In this document: piece by piece, positions 7,807-16,582 of the stretch
Position numbering within the stretch: the first letter of the stretch is position 1
Layout of the letters: each line of letters begins with the position of its first letter
Assembly: GCF_030012525.1 (NCBI RefSeq)
Contig: NZ_CP124855.1
Location: 2,232,001 to 2,296,000, forward strand
Origin: Chryseobacterium gotjawalense
GTDB lineage: Bacteria > Bacteroidota > Bacteroidia > Flavobacteriales > Weeksellaceae
Length of the DNA stretch: 64,000 nucleotides
Reading direction: 5' to 3'
Notes under the pieces: model-generated
What the model saw: the letters and a program-made list of their open reading frames with translations, nothing else
What the model was told of the DNA's origin: nothing
Databases searched by the model: none
Translations under genes and position numbers: made by a program

Positions 7807-9930
7807 ATGAGTGCTAATACCAAAAATCTACGAAATGTGGTCTTGCTCGGACATTCCGACAGTGGCAAAACTACATTGATTGAAACCATGTTGTACGAAG
7901 GCGGGGCGATTAAGCGCCGTGGTAGTGTAGAAGGGCAAAACACGGTGAGCGACAATACTGATTTGGAACATGAAAAAGGAAAAACACTTTTTTCTCATCA
8001 AATGTTCGTCAACTGGCGGAATAATAAAATCAATATGATTGATACGCCGGGATTCGATGACTTTATCGGCGAAGTAGTATCTTCTTTAAAAGTTGCAGAC
8101 ACCGCGATTATCGTGCTGAATGCAGCCAACGGCGTAGAAGTGGGAACCGAACTCGTTTGGGAATATGTAGAGAAATATCAGACTCCCGCCATCTTCGTCA
8201 TCAACCAAATGGACCATCCGAAAGCCGATTTCGAGAAAACCTTAGAACAGGCAAAAGAACGGTTCGGAAACAAACAGCTTCCCATCCAATATCCTTATAA
8301 CTCAGGTCCAAATTTCAATGCGATTATTGATACCTTAAGAATGGTGATGTACGAATTTCCTGCAGACGGCGGAAAACCAGAGAAAAAACCAATTCCCGAC
8401 AGTGAAATCGACCGGGTCAACGAAATGCACAATGCTTTGGTAGAAATCGCCGCTGAAAACGAAGAAGGTTTAATGGAGAAATATTTCGAAGAAGGTTATC
8501 TTTCCGAAGAAGAATTAGCAAAAGGGATTACGTTGGCTTTAGCAAAACAGCAGTTCTTTCCAGTATTTGTAACGAGCGGTTTAAAAGATATGGGAAGTGG
8601 CCGGCTGATGGGATTCTTAGATGACATCGCTCCTTCACCCGCTGAAAGACCTGCCAGAAAACTGGAAAATGGCGACGAAGTTTCTTATAACTCTGATGAT
8701 AAAACAACGGTTTTTATTTATAAAACGATTTCTGAACCACAAGTTGGGATGATTTCTTATTTTAAAGTATTAAGTGGCAGATTAAAACCTGGCGATGAAT
8801 TGGTTAATGCTGAAAATGGCGAAACAGAACGGATTTCGCAATTATTTGTCGCCGAGGGAAAAGACCGGATTCCTGTTGATGAATTGGTAGCGGGCGATTT
8901 AGGCGTGACCGTGAAATTAAAATTCGCGCGTTCGAATCATACTTTAAATACAAAAGGGGTAAACCGAAAAGTCCGTCCGATGGAATTTCCGGAAAGCCGG
9001 ATCAGAAAAGCGATTTATACCGATGCCGCAGCCGATATGGAAAAACTGGTGACGGCTTTGCATAAAATTCAGGAAGAAGATCCAACTTTGAAAGTAGAAC
9101 AGTCCGCTGAACTGAAACAAACGATTCTTCATGGGCAAGGGCAATTGCATCTCGATTTGGTGAAAGAAAGGCTACAGGATGATTTCGGCGTGAAGATGAA
9201 TTTTGCAGAACCTAAAATTTCCTATCGGGAAACCATCACCGGAAAAGCAGATGCCGACTATCGCCACAAAAAGCAATCTGGCGGTAACGGTCAGTTTGGT
9301 GAAATTCACATGAGAGTTGAAAATTTCTACGACGGAATGGATGAACCAACCGGCTTTAATATCCGACAAAAAGAAATTGAAGATTTACCCTGGGGCGGGA
9401 AACTGGCTTTTTATTGGTGTATCGTCGGCGGTACCATCGATAACCGCTATATCGGAGCCATTAAAAAAGGAATTATGCAGCAGATGAACGAAGGTCCGTT
9501 GACGGGATCCCGTTCTCAAAACATTCGGGTAATCATTTATGACGGAAAAATGCACAGCGTAGACTCCAATGATATTTCTTTCCAGCTTGCAGCTGCGGGT
9601 GCTTTTAAACAGGCGTTTCATCAGGCGAATCCTCAACTTCTGGAACCCATGTATTCCGTAGAAATCCTTTGTCCGGACGAAGATACCGGCGATGTTATGG
9701 GAGATTTGCAAACCAGACGCGCCGTTATTTCAGGAATGGATTCGGAAGGTCATTATCAGAAAATATTAGCAGAAGTACCTTTGGCAGAACTTCATGATTA
9801 CGGTTCTACTTTGCGCTCCATTACCGGAGGAAGAGCGAAATTCACCATGAAATTTTCGGAATACCAATTGGTTCCGCCAAATGTTCAGCAGAATTTAATT
9901 AAAAAACATTCACAACTGGAAGAAGCCTAA
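7807..9930 (+). CDS. Elongation factor G-like protein (EF-G paralogue)
   Basis: A 707-residue translational GTPase with the full EF-G layout: G domain (P-loop GHSDSGKT at 15-22, DTPGF at 79-83, NQMD at 133-136), domain II, and domains III-V (for example HGQGQLHLDLVKERL and the C-terminal DYGSTLRSITGGRA). It differs from canonical EF-G: switch I reads EKGKTLF where EF-G has RGITI, and the NKMD guanine motif is NQMD. This is the EF-G2/ribosome-protection-like branch rather than the main fusA product, which normally sits with rpsL-rpsG. Role unknown; stress-related translation or recycling is a guess. It stands alone, with a bidirectional hairpin behind it. Confidence 0.9.
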   Translation: MSANTKNLRNVVLLGHSDSGKTTLIETMLYEGGAIKRRGSVEGQNTVSDNTDLEHEKGKTLFSHQMFVNWRNNKINMIDTPGFDDFIGEVVSSLKVADTAIIVLNAANGVEVGTELVWEYVEKYQTPAIFVINQMDHPKADFEKTLEQAKERFGNKQLPIQYPYNSGPNFNAIIDTLRMVMYEFPADGGKPEKKPIPDSEIDRVNEMHNALVEIAAENEEGLMEKYFEEGYLSEEELAKGITLALAKQQFFPVFVTSGLKDMGSGRLMGFLDDIAPSPAERPARKLENGDEVSYNSDDKTTVFIYKTISEPQVGMISYFKVLSGRLKPGDELVNAENGETERISQLFVAEGKDRIPVDELVAGDLGVTVKLKFARSNHTLNTKGVNRKVRPMEFPESRIRKAIYTDAAADMEKLVTALHKIQEEDPTLKVEQSAELKQTILHGQGQLHLDLVKERLQDDFGVKMNFAEPKISYRETITGKADADYRHKKQSGGNGQFGEIHMRVENFYDGMDEPTGFNIRQKEIEDLPWGGKLAFYWCIVGGTIDNRYIGAIKKGIMQQMNEGPLTGSRSQNIRVIIYDGKMHSVDSNDISFQLAAAGAFKQAFHQANPQLLEPMYSVEILCPDEDTGDVMGDLQTRRAVISGMDSEGHYQKILAEVPLAELHDYGSTLRSITGGRAKFTMKFSEYQLVPPNVQQNLIKKHSQLEEA

Positions 9931-9993
9931 GGTAAGAACCAATACAAAAGTAAAAAGAGCCAATTGAATTGATGAATAAAATTATTTTTAAAG

Positions 9994-10022
9994 AAAAACC
10001 TCGACGAAAGCCGAGGTTTTTT
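9994..10022. terminator. Bidirectional terminator hairpin (repeated element)
   Basis: Stem AAAACCTCG / CGAGGTTTT around ACGAAAGC with T-runs on both sides, between two convergent genes. The same 26-base sequence occurs in reverse orientation at 23684-23709. Confidence 0.85.
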
Positions 10023-10042
10023 GCGATATCAGTATTCCGATA

Positions 10043-10555
10043 TTATTTTTTTGAAAGATCAAAAGATACTCCAACATTCATCTGAAACTGGTTGTTCAAA
10101 TTTTTATATACTTTGTCTTTGTCATTATATTTTGCGAAAGGGAACTGTGCCTCTGCAAAAACGCCAAATCCTTTATCAAAGAATAGTCTCGCTCCAACAT
10201 GACCGCCGAAGTTTTTCAGACCTAAATTAAGCCCGGGATAAACATCTATATTTTGCGGCAATCCTAAAACGCCGCCAAGATTGGCGTTAAATCTGGCTTT
10301 AATGTCGAAGCGGTCGCCAAAAGAAGGTTTGCTAAAACCATCAGCTTCTTTAGCTCCCAATAAATATCCTGCCTGTGCTCCAATCGAGAAACTTTCGCCT
10401 AAACCATAATCCAGCGATGTCATCACCCCTGTTCCTCCATCCTGAATATTCATCCCAATTTGGTAACGCGTGTCACCTGCTCCTCTGAACGCATCCGTTT
10501 GTGCATTTGCCATTCCGAAAACTGCTGTCAGTACAGCCAAAAACATTTTTTTCAT
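10043..10555 (-). CDS. Outer membrane beta-barrel protein (DUF6646-like)
   Basis: 170 residues. The best start is the ATG at 10555, giving MKKMFLAVLTAVFGMANAQ, a clean signal peptide cut after AQA/ANAQ; an in-frame ATG ten codons upstream would bury the signal peptide. The mature part alternates hydrophobic and polar residues with many Gly and aromatic residues (for example YQIGMNIQDGGTG, SIGAQAGYLLGAK) and ends in FQMNVGVSFDLSKK, the usual aromatic-ended last strand of an 8-stranded barrel. I associate this layout with DUF6646 proteins of Chryseobacterium. Function unknown. It is monocistronic and convergent with the EF-G paralogue. Confidence 0.8.
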   Translation of the reverse strand: MKKMFLAVLTAVFGMANAQTDAFRGAGDTRYQIGMNIQDGGTGVMTSLDYGLGESFSIGAQAGYLLGAKEADGFSKPSFGDRFDIKARFNANLGGVLGLPQNIDVYPGLNLGLKNFGGHVGARLFFDKGFGVFAEAQFPFAKYNDKDKVYKNLNNQFQMNVGVSFDLSKK

Positions 10556-10607
10556 AATTTCTCTGTTAAATTTTAACGGGTGCAAAGGTAAGCTTTTCCG
10601 TTTTTAT

Positions 10608-11849
10608 TTATTTCTTTGAAATCCTGTACAGTTTCCCGCTGTCAGTAATGGCATAGAGGTTTCCATCCTGTCCGTTATGCACATCGCGAAAACGCTCATT
10701 CTGATCTTCCAGCAACCATTCTTCGCCCACAACTTTATTGGCTTTAATCACCAAACGGATCACTTTCTCACCGCTCAAACAAGCTAAAAAGAGATTGTTT
10801 TTCCATTCACCAATATTTCCCGTATAGAAGGTAATCCCACTCATGGAAACCGATGGATCCCAATAATAAACCGGTTGTTCCGTTCCCGGTTTTTGCTGAA
10901 TTCCCGCCCCAACTTTTTTGCCACTGTATTCAATTCCGTAGGTGACATCTCCCCAGCCGTAATTTTTTCCGGGTTGAATCAGATTGATTTCATCACCTCC
11001 TTTTGGACCCATTTCTGATTCCCAAAGTTGCCCTTTCTCGTCCATCGCTAAACCTTGTGGATTTCGGTGACCGTACGAATAGATTTCAGGTTTATATTTT
11101 GAATTTCCAATAAATGGATTTCCAGACGCGGGTTTTCCGTCTTTAGTAATTTTTAAAATTTTACCTAAATAAGCCATCGTGTTTTGTGCTAAAGGTCTTG
11201 TTGCTAAATCTGAACGTTCGCCGGTGCTGACAAAAAGATTTCCGTCCTTGTCAAAAAGCAGACGACTCCCGTAATGCAGTTTACCATCATAAGTTGGGGT
11301 TGCTCTAAAAATAATATGTGGTTTTTCTATCAATTTTTCATCAGCGGAAAGTTTTCCTTTCGCGACAGCAGTGTGATTTCCGCCGGCGGCTGGTTCAGAA
11401 AACGTCCAGTAAATCATTCTGTTATTTTTAAAATCAGGATCAAGAGCAACATCCAGTAATCCGCCCTGACCTCTTGCATCAACAGCAGGGAAACCTTCAA
11501 CTTTAGAAGTCGTTTTTCCATCTGCGGAAACAATATTCATAAAACCTGATTTTTCTGTAATTAAGAATCTGCCGTCAGGAAGATTGGTTATTCCCCAAGG
11601 TTTTCCTAAATCTTTATTAATGATTTCGACCCGGTAAGGAGTTGAAGTTTTCATGCCTGCAGTTCTGGTTTGTCCTACAAAAGCCGGTCGGTATCCCGGA
11701 GAATTCTTTTTTGTGGTTTCGGGATTGGGAAGCGTTTTATTTTGAGTAATCGTATCATTTTTAATAGAATTAGTTGTGGAGTTTCCATTGCAGGATGTTA
11801 TAATGAAAATAGCCAAAAGGGAAGAGGTTTTGAAGATCAAGGATTTCAT
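10608..11849 (-). CDS. PQQ-dependent sugar dehydrogenase lipoprotein (Asd/YliI type)
   Basis: 413 residues with a lipoprotein signal (IFIITSC, Cys20), then a Ser/Thr/Asn-rich linker and a six-bladed glucose/sorbosone dehydrogenase beta-propeller. Landmarks are the start of the propeller (LGKPWGITNLPDGRFLITEK), GLLDVALDPDF, GGNHTAV, the Asp/Gly-rich DKDGNLFVSTGERSD, SYGHRNPQGLAMD, EMGPKGGDEINLI and the terminal GQDGNLYAITDSGKLYRI. Known: soluble aldose sugar dehydrogenases oxidise sugars with PQQ in the periplasm. No pqq genes are visible here, so cofactor supply is unproven. The gene stands alone upstream of a barrel protein on the same strand. Confidence 0.9.
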   Translation of the reverse strand: MKSLIFKTSSLLAIFIITSCNGNSTTNSIKNDTITQNKTLPNPETTKKNSPGYRPAFVGQTRTAGMKTSTPYRVEIINKDLGKPWGITNLPDGRFLITEKSGFMNIVSADGKTTSKVEGFPAVDARGQGGLLDVALDPDFKNNRMIYWTFSEPAAGGNHTAVAKGKLSADEKLIEKPHIIFRATPTYDGKLHYGSRLLFDKDGNLFVSTGERSDLATRPLAQNTMAYLGKILKITKDGKPASGNPFIGNSKYKPEIYSYGHRNPQGLAMDEKGQLWESEMGPKGGDEINLIQPGKNYGWGDVTYGIEYSGKKVGAGIQQKPGTEQPVYYWDPSVSMSGITFYTGNIGEWKNNLFLACLSGEKVIRLVIKANKVVGEEWLLEDQNERFRDVHNGQDGNLYAITDSGKLYRISKK

Positions 11850-12097
11850 AATAATGCAGATTTAGTTAATATTCAGGCTTTTAAAAGTACAAAGATTATT
11901 CCGCTAAAAATTTTATATTCCGATCAGAAAGAATGTTTAAAAAAAATCAACAGTATCTGTTTCTCATTTTGTATTCTCCAAAAATAAATTTTCTTTTTTG
12001 AATCTCAGGAAAAACCACATTCACCAACAGATTTCGGTGCAGCCCAAAATTTGTTTGAGAAAGATAATCACTTCAATCAAAAGAATTAGATATAATA

Positions 12098-12133
12098 ATA
12101 TTATTTGTATTACATTTGTATTACAAATAATAT
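12098..12133. promoter_or_regulatory. Palindromic operator overlapping the toxin-antitoxin promoter
   Basis: A perfect 12-bp inverted repeat, ATATTATTTGTA and TACAAATAATAT, separated by 12 bases. The spacer contains TACATTTG (12111-12118), an exact TAnnTTTG -7 box, and the antitoxin ATG lies 31 bases after that box. A ribbon-helix-helix antitoxin bound here would cover the promoter, so autorepression is the obvious inference. Confidence 0.75.
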
Positions 12134-12149
12134 ACATAAAAATACAATC

Positions 12150-12416
12150 ATGATAAAAGAAAAAAAATTAACATCGATCAGACTAAGTAAGAATTTATAC
12201 GCCCATTTGCAAAAAAAAGCAAAAGAAGAAAACCGCAGTGTAAATAATTATATCGAAACCCTTCTGTTTGAAAGTTCAGAATATTTCGAACCCAATGAAG
12301 ACACCGTCGCGGCGATAGAAGAAGTGCAGGAAATGATTAAGAATAAATCAAAAGATTTTGAAGTAATTTCAGATGTTCGACAATTTTTAGAAGAATTGCG
12401 GGATGAAGAACTATGA
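12150..12416 (+). CDS. Ribbon-helix-helix antitoxin (CopG/Arc-like)
   Basis: 88 residues starting at the ATG that follows the operator; an in-frame ATG 15 codons upstream would lie inside the palindrome and is unlikely. Residues 1-45 show the ribbon-helix-helix pattern: a basic N-terminal strand (KLTSIRLSKNLY) and two helices (AHLQKKAKEENRS, VNNYIETLLF). The C-terminal half is acidic (EYFEPNEDTVAAIEEVQEM, FLEELRDEEL), as expected for the part that wraps the toxin. The end overlaps the toxin start by 14 bases in another frame. The antitoxin should neutralise the toxin and repress the operon through the palindrome at 12098-12133. Confidence 0.87.
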   Translation: MIKEKKLTSIRLSKNLYAHLQKKAKEENRSVNNYIETLLFESSEYFEPNEDTVAAIEEVQEMIKNKSKDFEVISDVRQFLEELRDEEL

Positions 12417-12696
12417 ATTAATTTACCGGGGGCAATTCAAAAAAGATTTAAAAAAATATCTACAGGATAAAAATGCTTTTGCCGAAATTGAAATCGTTTT
12501 GCTTCTGCTGGAGAATTTCGGTGTTAGCGGAATTCCACAATCGAAAAAACCACATCTGTTGAAAGGCAATTATAAAAATCAGTGGGAATGTCATATTCTG
12601 CCAGATTTACTTTTGATTTGGCTCCAGTTCGATGAGGAAAATAAGCAAATTCATCTCATCAGAATTGGCTCACATACTGAAATTCTAAAAATGTAA
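12403..12696 (+). CDS. YafQ/RelE-family toxin (mRNA interferase)
   Basis: 97 residues with the RelE/YafQ fold pattern: YELIYRGQFKKDLKKYLQ at the start, then HLLKGNYKNQWECHILPDLLLIW and IHLIRIGSHTEIL. The catalytic set in YafQ is His-Asp-His; here WECHILPDLLLIW and GSHTEIL supply a His, an Asp and a second His at matching places. Known: YafQ-type toxins cut mRNA in the ribosomal A site. It overlaps the antitoxin by 14 bases, a normal translational coupling for type II systems. No terminator is seen before uvrB, and uvrB has its own promoter box. Confidence 0.88.
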   Translation: MKNYELIYRGQFKKDLKKYLQDKNAFAEIEIVLLLLENFGVSGIPQSKKPHLLKGNYKNQWECHILPDLLLIWLQFDEENKQIHLIRIGSHTEILKM

Positions 12697-12704
12697 AATA
12701 AGTA

Positions 12705-12731
12705 TTGCTTCCTTTCTTTTCCGTATTTTTG
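12705..12731 (+). promoter_or_regulatory. Promoter of uvrB, apparently leaderless
   Basis: TTG at 12705-12707, 16-base spacer, TATTTTTG at 12724-12731. Only four bases separate the box from the uvrB ATG, so with a -7 centred element transcription should start at or next to the A of the ATG. Confidence 0.65.
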
Positions 12732-12735
12732 CACC

Positions 12736-14727
12736 ATGGAATTTAAACTTCAATCGGAATATAAACCTACAGGCGATCAGCCAACTGCCATCAAAAAACT
12801 GACTGAAGGTCTGGGAATCGGTGAGAAATACCAAACGCTTCTGGGAGTGACCGGTTCCGGGAAAACTTTTACAGTAGCCAATGTGGTAAACAATACGCAG
12901 AAACCAACTTTGGTTCTGGCACATAATAAAACTTTGGCCGCACAATTATTCATGGAATTCAAAGAGTTTTTCCCAAATAATGCCGTGGAGTATTTTGTTT
13001 CTTATTACGATTATTATCAGCCGGAAGCATTTATCGCTTCAACCAATACTTATATTGAAAAAGATTTATCCATCAATGAAGAAGTAGAAAAACTACGGCT
13101 TTCTGCCATAGCAAGTTTGCTTTCCGGGAGAAGAGATATTTTAATCGTCGCTTCAGTTTCCTGTATTTATGGAGTCGGAAATCCTGTGGAATTTGAAAAA
13201 TCGCTGATTTCCATTGAAAAAAATCAAAAGATAACGCGAACCACTTTACTCCATTCTCTAGTTAATGCTTTATATGCAAGGACTTTAAATGAATTTACAC
13301 GCGGAACATTCCGGGTGAAAGGTGATGTTGTCGATGTATTTCCGGCGTATGCGGATAATGCAATTCGGATTCAGTTTTTCGGTGACGAGATCGAGACTAT
13401 TCAAAGTTTTAATCCTTTGTCTGGAAATGTAATGGACAATTTCGATGATATTAAAATTTATCCTGCAAACCTTTTTGTAACCTCGAAAGAAACTCAGGTA
13501 AATGCCATTCGCGAAATTCAGGATGACATGGTAAAACAGGTTGATTTCTTTAATGATATTGAAAAACCTTACGAAGCAAAACGCCTGCAGGAGCGCACCG
13601 AACTCGATTTAGAAATGATGAAAGAACTCGGTTACTGCAGCGGAATAGAGAATTATTCGCGCTATTTCGACGGCAGATTACCGGGTTCCAGACCATTCTG
13701 CCTGCTGGATTATTTTCCTAAAGATTATTTAATGGTGATCGATGAAAGCCACGTTACGATTCCACAGGTTCACGCGATGTATGGCGGCGACCGAAGCCGA
13801 AAAGAAGTTTTGGTGGAGCACGGCTTCCGTCTTCCAGCTGCGATGGATAACCGTCCGCTGAAATTTGAAGAATTTGAAGCAATTCAGAATCAGGTGATTT
13901 ACGTTTCTGCAACACCTGCCGATTACGAACTTGAAAAAAGTGGTGGCGAATATATAGAGCAGCTAATTCGTCCGACAGGCTTGCTGGATCCTGTGATTGA
14001 AATTCGGCCTTCTTTAAATCAAATTGATGATTTGATGGAAGAAATTCAAAAACGGGCGGAAGTTGACGAGCGGACTTTGGTGACGACCTTGACCAAAAAA
14101 ATGGCAGAAGAATTAACCAAGTATTTTACTAAGTTCGGCATCAGAACGCGGTATATTCACTCGGATGTCGAAACTCTGGACCGTATTCAGATTATGCAGG
14201 ATCTGCGTGTTGGTTTGTTTGATGTTTTGGTCGGTGTCAATTTATTGAGAGAAGGTTTAGATTTACCGGAAGTTTCTCTGGTCGCTATTTTAGATGCCGA
14301 TAAAGAAGGAATGCTTCGTTCCCGAAGATCGATGACGCAAACCGTGGGAAGAGCCGCCAGGAATCTAAACGGAAAAGCGATTTTGTATGCCGATAAGATG
14401 ACGAAATCAATGCAGGCAACCATTGATGAAACGCTTTATAGAAGGGGGAAACAAATTGAATACAATGAAAAGCACGGCCAGGTTCCGACTGCTTTGAATA
14501 AAAAAATATCCGAGATTTTGGTGGGAAGAAGTAAAGATTTTCCCGATGAAAAATATACCCAAAAACAAATTTTGCAGGAGGTTGCCGAACAGAAAGCCAA
14601 ATACGGCAGTGATGACATCGAAAAATTAGTGGCTGAAAAACAAAAAGCCATGGAAGCCGCCGCCAAGAATTTGGACTTTATCAAAGCGGCCAAATTGAGA
14701 GATGAGATCAATGCGCTGAAAGCTTAA
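12736..14727 (+). CDS. uvrB: Excinuclease ABC subunit B
   Basis: 663 residues, full length. UvrB is the damage-verifying helicase-like subunit of nucleotide excision repair, loaded by UvrA2 and partner of UvrC. Seen: N-terminal YKPTGDQPTAIKKL (Q motif region), Walker A GVTGSGKT at 38-45, the beta-hairpin (YFVSYYDYYQPEAF), DESHVT (Walker B box), the YVSATPADYE motif, helicase motif VI (QTVGRAARN) and a C-terminal UVR domain (AAKNLDFIKAAKLRDEI) that contacts UvrC. The start agrees with the family N-terminus, which matters because the promoter box sits four bases upstream. A strong terminator follows. Confidence 0.98.
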   Translation: MEFKLQSEYKPTGDQPTAIKKLTEGLGIGEKYQTLLGVTGSGKTFTVANVVNNTQKPTLVLAHNKTLAAQLFMEFKEFFPNNAVEYFVSYYDYYQPEAFIASTNTYIEKDLSINEEVEKLRLSAIASLLSGRRDILIVASVSCIYGVGNPVEFEKSLISIEKNQKITRTTLLHSLVNALYARTLNEFTRGTFRVKGDVVDVFPAYADNAIRIQFFGDEIETIQSFNPLSGNVMDNFDDIKIYPANLFVTSKETQVNAIREIQDDMVKQVDFFNDIEKPYEAKRLQERTELDLEMMKELGYCSGIENYSRYFDGRLPGSRPFCLLDYFPKDYLMVIDESHVTIPQVHAMYGGDRSRKEVLVEHGFRLPAAMDNRPLKFEEFEAIQNQVIYVSATPADYELEKSGGEYIEQLIRPTGLLDPVIEIRPSLNQIDDLMEEIQKRAEVDERTLVTTLTKKMAEELTKYFTKFGIRTRYIHSDVETLDRIQIMQDLRVGLFDVLVGVNLLREGLDLPEVSLVAILDADKEGMLRSRRSMTQTVGRAARNLNGKAILYADKMTKSMQATIDETLYRRGKQIEYNEKHGQVPTALNKKISEILVGRSKDFPDEKYTQKQILQEVAEQKAKYGSDDIEKLVAEKQKAMEAAAKNLDFIKAAKLRDEINALKA

Positions 14728-14733
14728 AGATAC

Positions 14734-14771
14734 AAAAAAAGGAGTGAACATTTAAAATTCACTCCTTTTTT
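14734..14771. terminator. Terminator between uvrB and the convergent lipoprotein
   Basis: AAAAAAAGGAGTGAA / TTCACTCCTTTTTT with a 9-base loop; T-runs on both strands make it usable for both convergent genes. Confidence 0.9.
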
Positions 14772-14788
14772 ATCTGTTAATTTATCGA

Positions 14789-15106
14789 TTAAATCGGTAC
14801 AATAATAACTGCCACAATCGCAGCCAGCGCAAGTGCTATCGAAGAAAATAAATCCAATTTTTTAGCTTCGCGAACATCGATCTTTTTTATAATAACATCT
14901 TCTCCGGATTTTAATTTTCCGTAGATATTTTCATCGTCTAATTTTAAAACTTCAAGCTTAATCACTTTGGCGTCATTCGTTTGAACGGTATATTTCTGGT
15001 ACAGTTCCAGAGAGTTGTTTTTCAGTGGTTTCTGCATACTTACCACGCGGGTTTGGCAGGAAGTCAACATGATAAGAAATAAGACAAAAGCAAATATGTT
15101 TTTCAT
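14789..15106 (-). CDS. Small lipoprotein with C-terminal membrane helix
   Basis: 105 residues from the ATG at 15106; seven more codons are open upstream but only from a TTG. Signal peptide and lipobox FLIMLTSC give an acylated Cys. The middle (about residues 35-80) is a small beta-rich domain, KVIKLEVLKLDDENIYGKL followed by SGEDVIIKKIDVREAKKL, and the end is a single strongly hydrophobic helix (SIALALAAIVAVIIVPI). A lipoprotein with both a lipid anchor and a C-terminal helix is unusual. Some relatives in this group are labelled spanin-like, but I see no phage context and give no function. Confidence 0.75.
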   Translation of the reverse strand: MKNIFAFVLFLIMLTSCQTRVVSMQKPLKNNSLELYQKYTVQTNDAKVIKLEVLKLDDENIYGKLKSGEDVIIKKIDVREAKKLDLFSSIALALAAIVAVIIVPI

Positions 15107-15171
15107 TCTATTTTTTAATTTGTTCAAATTTAATAAAATTAATGTTTACCGCCGCCTGATTTTATCTGATT

Positions 15172-16386
15172 TTAAAACGGCTGGGAGTTTAAATCTTGGG
15201 CAATCAGCCAAGCCTCACTCCAGCACGCCTGAAAGTTAAATCCACCGGTAACTGCATCGATATTTAAAACTTCTCCGGCTATATAAAAGTTAGGAAGCAG
15301 TTTAGATTTCATGGTTTTAAAATCAATTTCTTTTAAATCGATTCCACCTGCCGTCACGAATTCATCTTTGTACGTTGACTTTCCATTGACTTTCATTTTA
15401 TTCTCACAAAGATGTTGCAGGATTTTCTGCAGTTCCTGACCGGAAATATTAGAAATATTTTTATCTAAATCTACTTTCGACAACCAAAGAATCCGATGCC
15501 AAAAACGGGTTGTAATATCAAATATTTTCGAACTTCCAACGGTTTTTTTAGGATGATCCTGCCGGAAGTTTTTAAAAGTTTCCTCAGCAGATTCTAAATC
15601 GACTCCTAAAAAATTAACGACGATTTCAAACTGATATTTTAAATTGGCAAGTTCTCGCGCCTTCCATGCCGAAAGTTTTAAAATGGCCGGACCGGAAAGT
15701 CCCCAATGAGTAATTAACATCGGTCCTGACTCATCCATTTTTAATTGGGGAATAGCGACTTCTGCATGAAGAAAACTTGTTCCCATTAAATCTTTTAAGG
15801 TTTCATTTTTAATGTTAAAAGTAAATAAAGACGGAACCGGCTCTACGATTTTATGACCGAGATTCTGAATCATTTTCAATGATTTGGGAGAACTTCCGGT
15901 TGTATAAATAACAAAATCAGCAAGATAGCTATTGGTGCTGGTTGTAATTAAATATTGATTTTCTTTCTGTACAATTTCCAAAACAACCGATTTCGAATGA
16001 ATCTGAAAATTTTTATGGGAAACTTCATCCACTAATGTATCGATAACCGTTTGCGAGGAATTGCTTTCAGGAAAAATTCTGTTGTCATTTTCAATCTTTA
16101 ACGAAACATTTCGTTGTTCAAACCATTCCATGGTGTCTCCCGGTTGAAATTTATGAAAAACACTTAATAATTCTTTATTTCCTCTCGGGTAAAACTGCAC
16201 TAATTCTTTTGGATCAAAACAGGCATGCGAAACATTGCATCTTCCGCCACCGGAAATCTTCACTTTTTGCAAAACATCAGAATTTTGTTCGAGGATGATT
16301 ACATCAAACTGGGTTTCGTCGAGATTCGCTGCACAGAAGAATCCTGCTGCACCGCCACCGATAATGATGATTTTCTTTTTTGTCAT
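15172..16386 (-). CDS. YhiN/HI0933-type NAD(P)/FAD-dependent oxidoreductase
   Basis: 404 residues. The N-terminus is a Rossmann FAD site (IIIGGGAAGFFCAANL, with the acidic ILEQN at the end of strand two), followed by SGGGRCNVSHA, a signature of the HI0933/YhiN family. The C-terminus has the second FAD element, GEVLNIDAVTGGFNFQACWS. The insert domain (about residues 190-340) is typical. Members are flavoproteins of unclear substrate; reports connect some to rRNA or tRNA dihydrouridine chemistry, but nothing here decides that. It is divergent from the thioesterase gene. Confidence 0.9.
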   Translation of the reverse strand: MTKKKIIIIGGGAAGFFCAANLDETQFDVIILEQNSDVLQKVKISGGGRCNVSHACFDPKELVQFYPRGNKELLSVFHKFQPGDTMEWFEQRNVSLKIENDNRIFPESNSSQTVIDTLVDEVSHKNFQIHSKSVVLEIVQKENQYLITTSTNSYLADFVIYTTGSSPKSLKMIQNLGHKIVEPVPSLFTFNIKNETLKDLMGTSFLHAEVAIPQLKMDESGPMLITHWGLSGPAILKLSAWKARELANLKYQFEIVVNFLGVDLESAEETFKNFRQDHPKKTVGSSKIFDITTRFWHRILWLSKVDLDKNISNISGQELQKILQHLCENKMKVNGKSTYKDEFVTAGGIDLKEIDFKTMKSKLLPNFYIAGEVLNIDAVTGGFNFQACWSEAWLIAQDLNSQPF

Positions 16387-16582
16387 AATGGAAGAAATAA
16401 GGCAATTGAATTTGGGAGTAAGAAACGTTTTTTACCGGCTTTTACTAATGAGTTGCAAAAATACCATTTTTCTAAACCATCATTAATGCTTATTTTTGAA
16501 AATTATAAATAATGCTTCTTTCGAGGCAAAATCTGTGAGCTCTGGACTTTCAGAGCAGGACCTCAAACAAAAAATTAAAAAA

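Noticed and set aside
16496-16582. Longer TTG start for the thioesterase
   Set aside because: The family begins at MSDYHYKFEVRWG; the preceding 29 codons are non-conserved.
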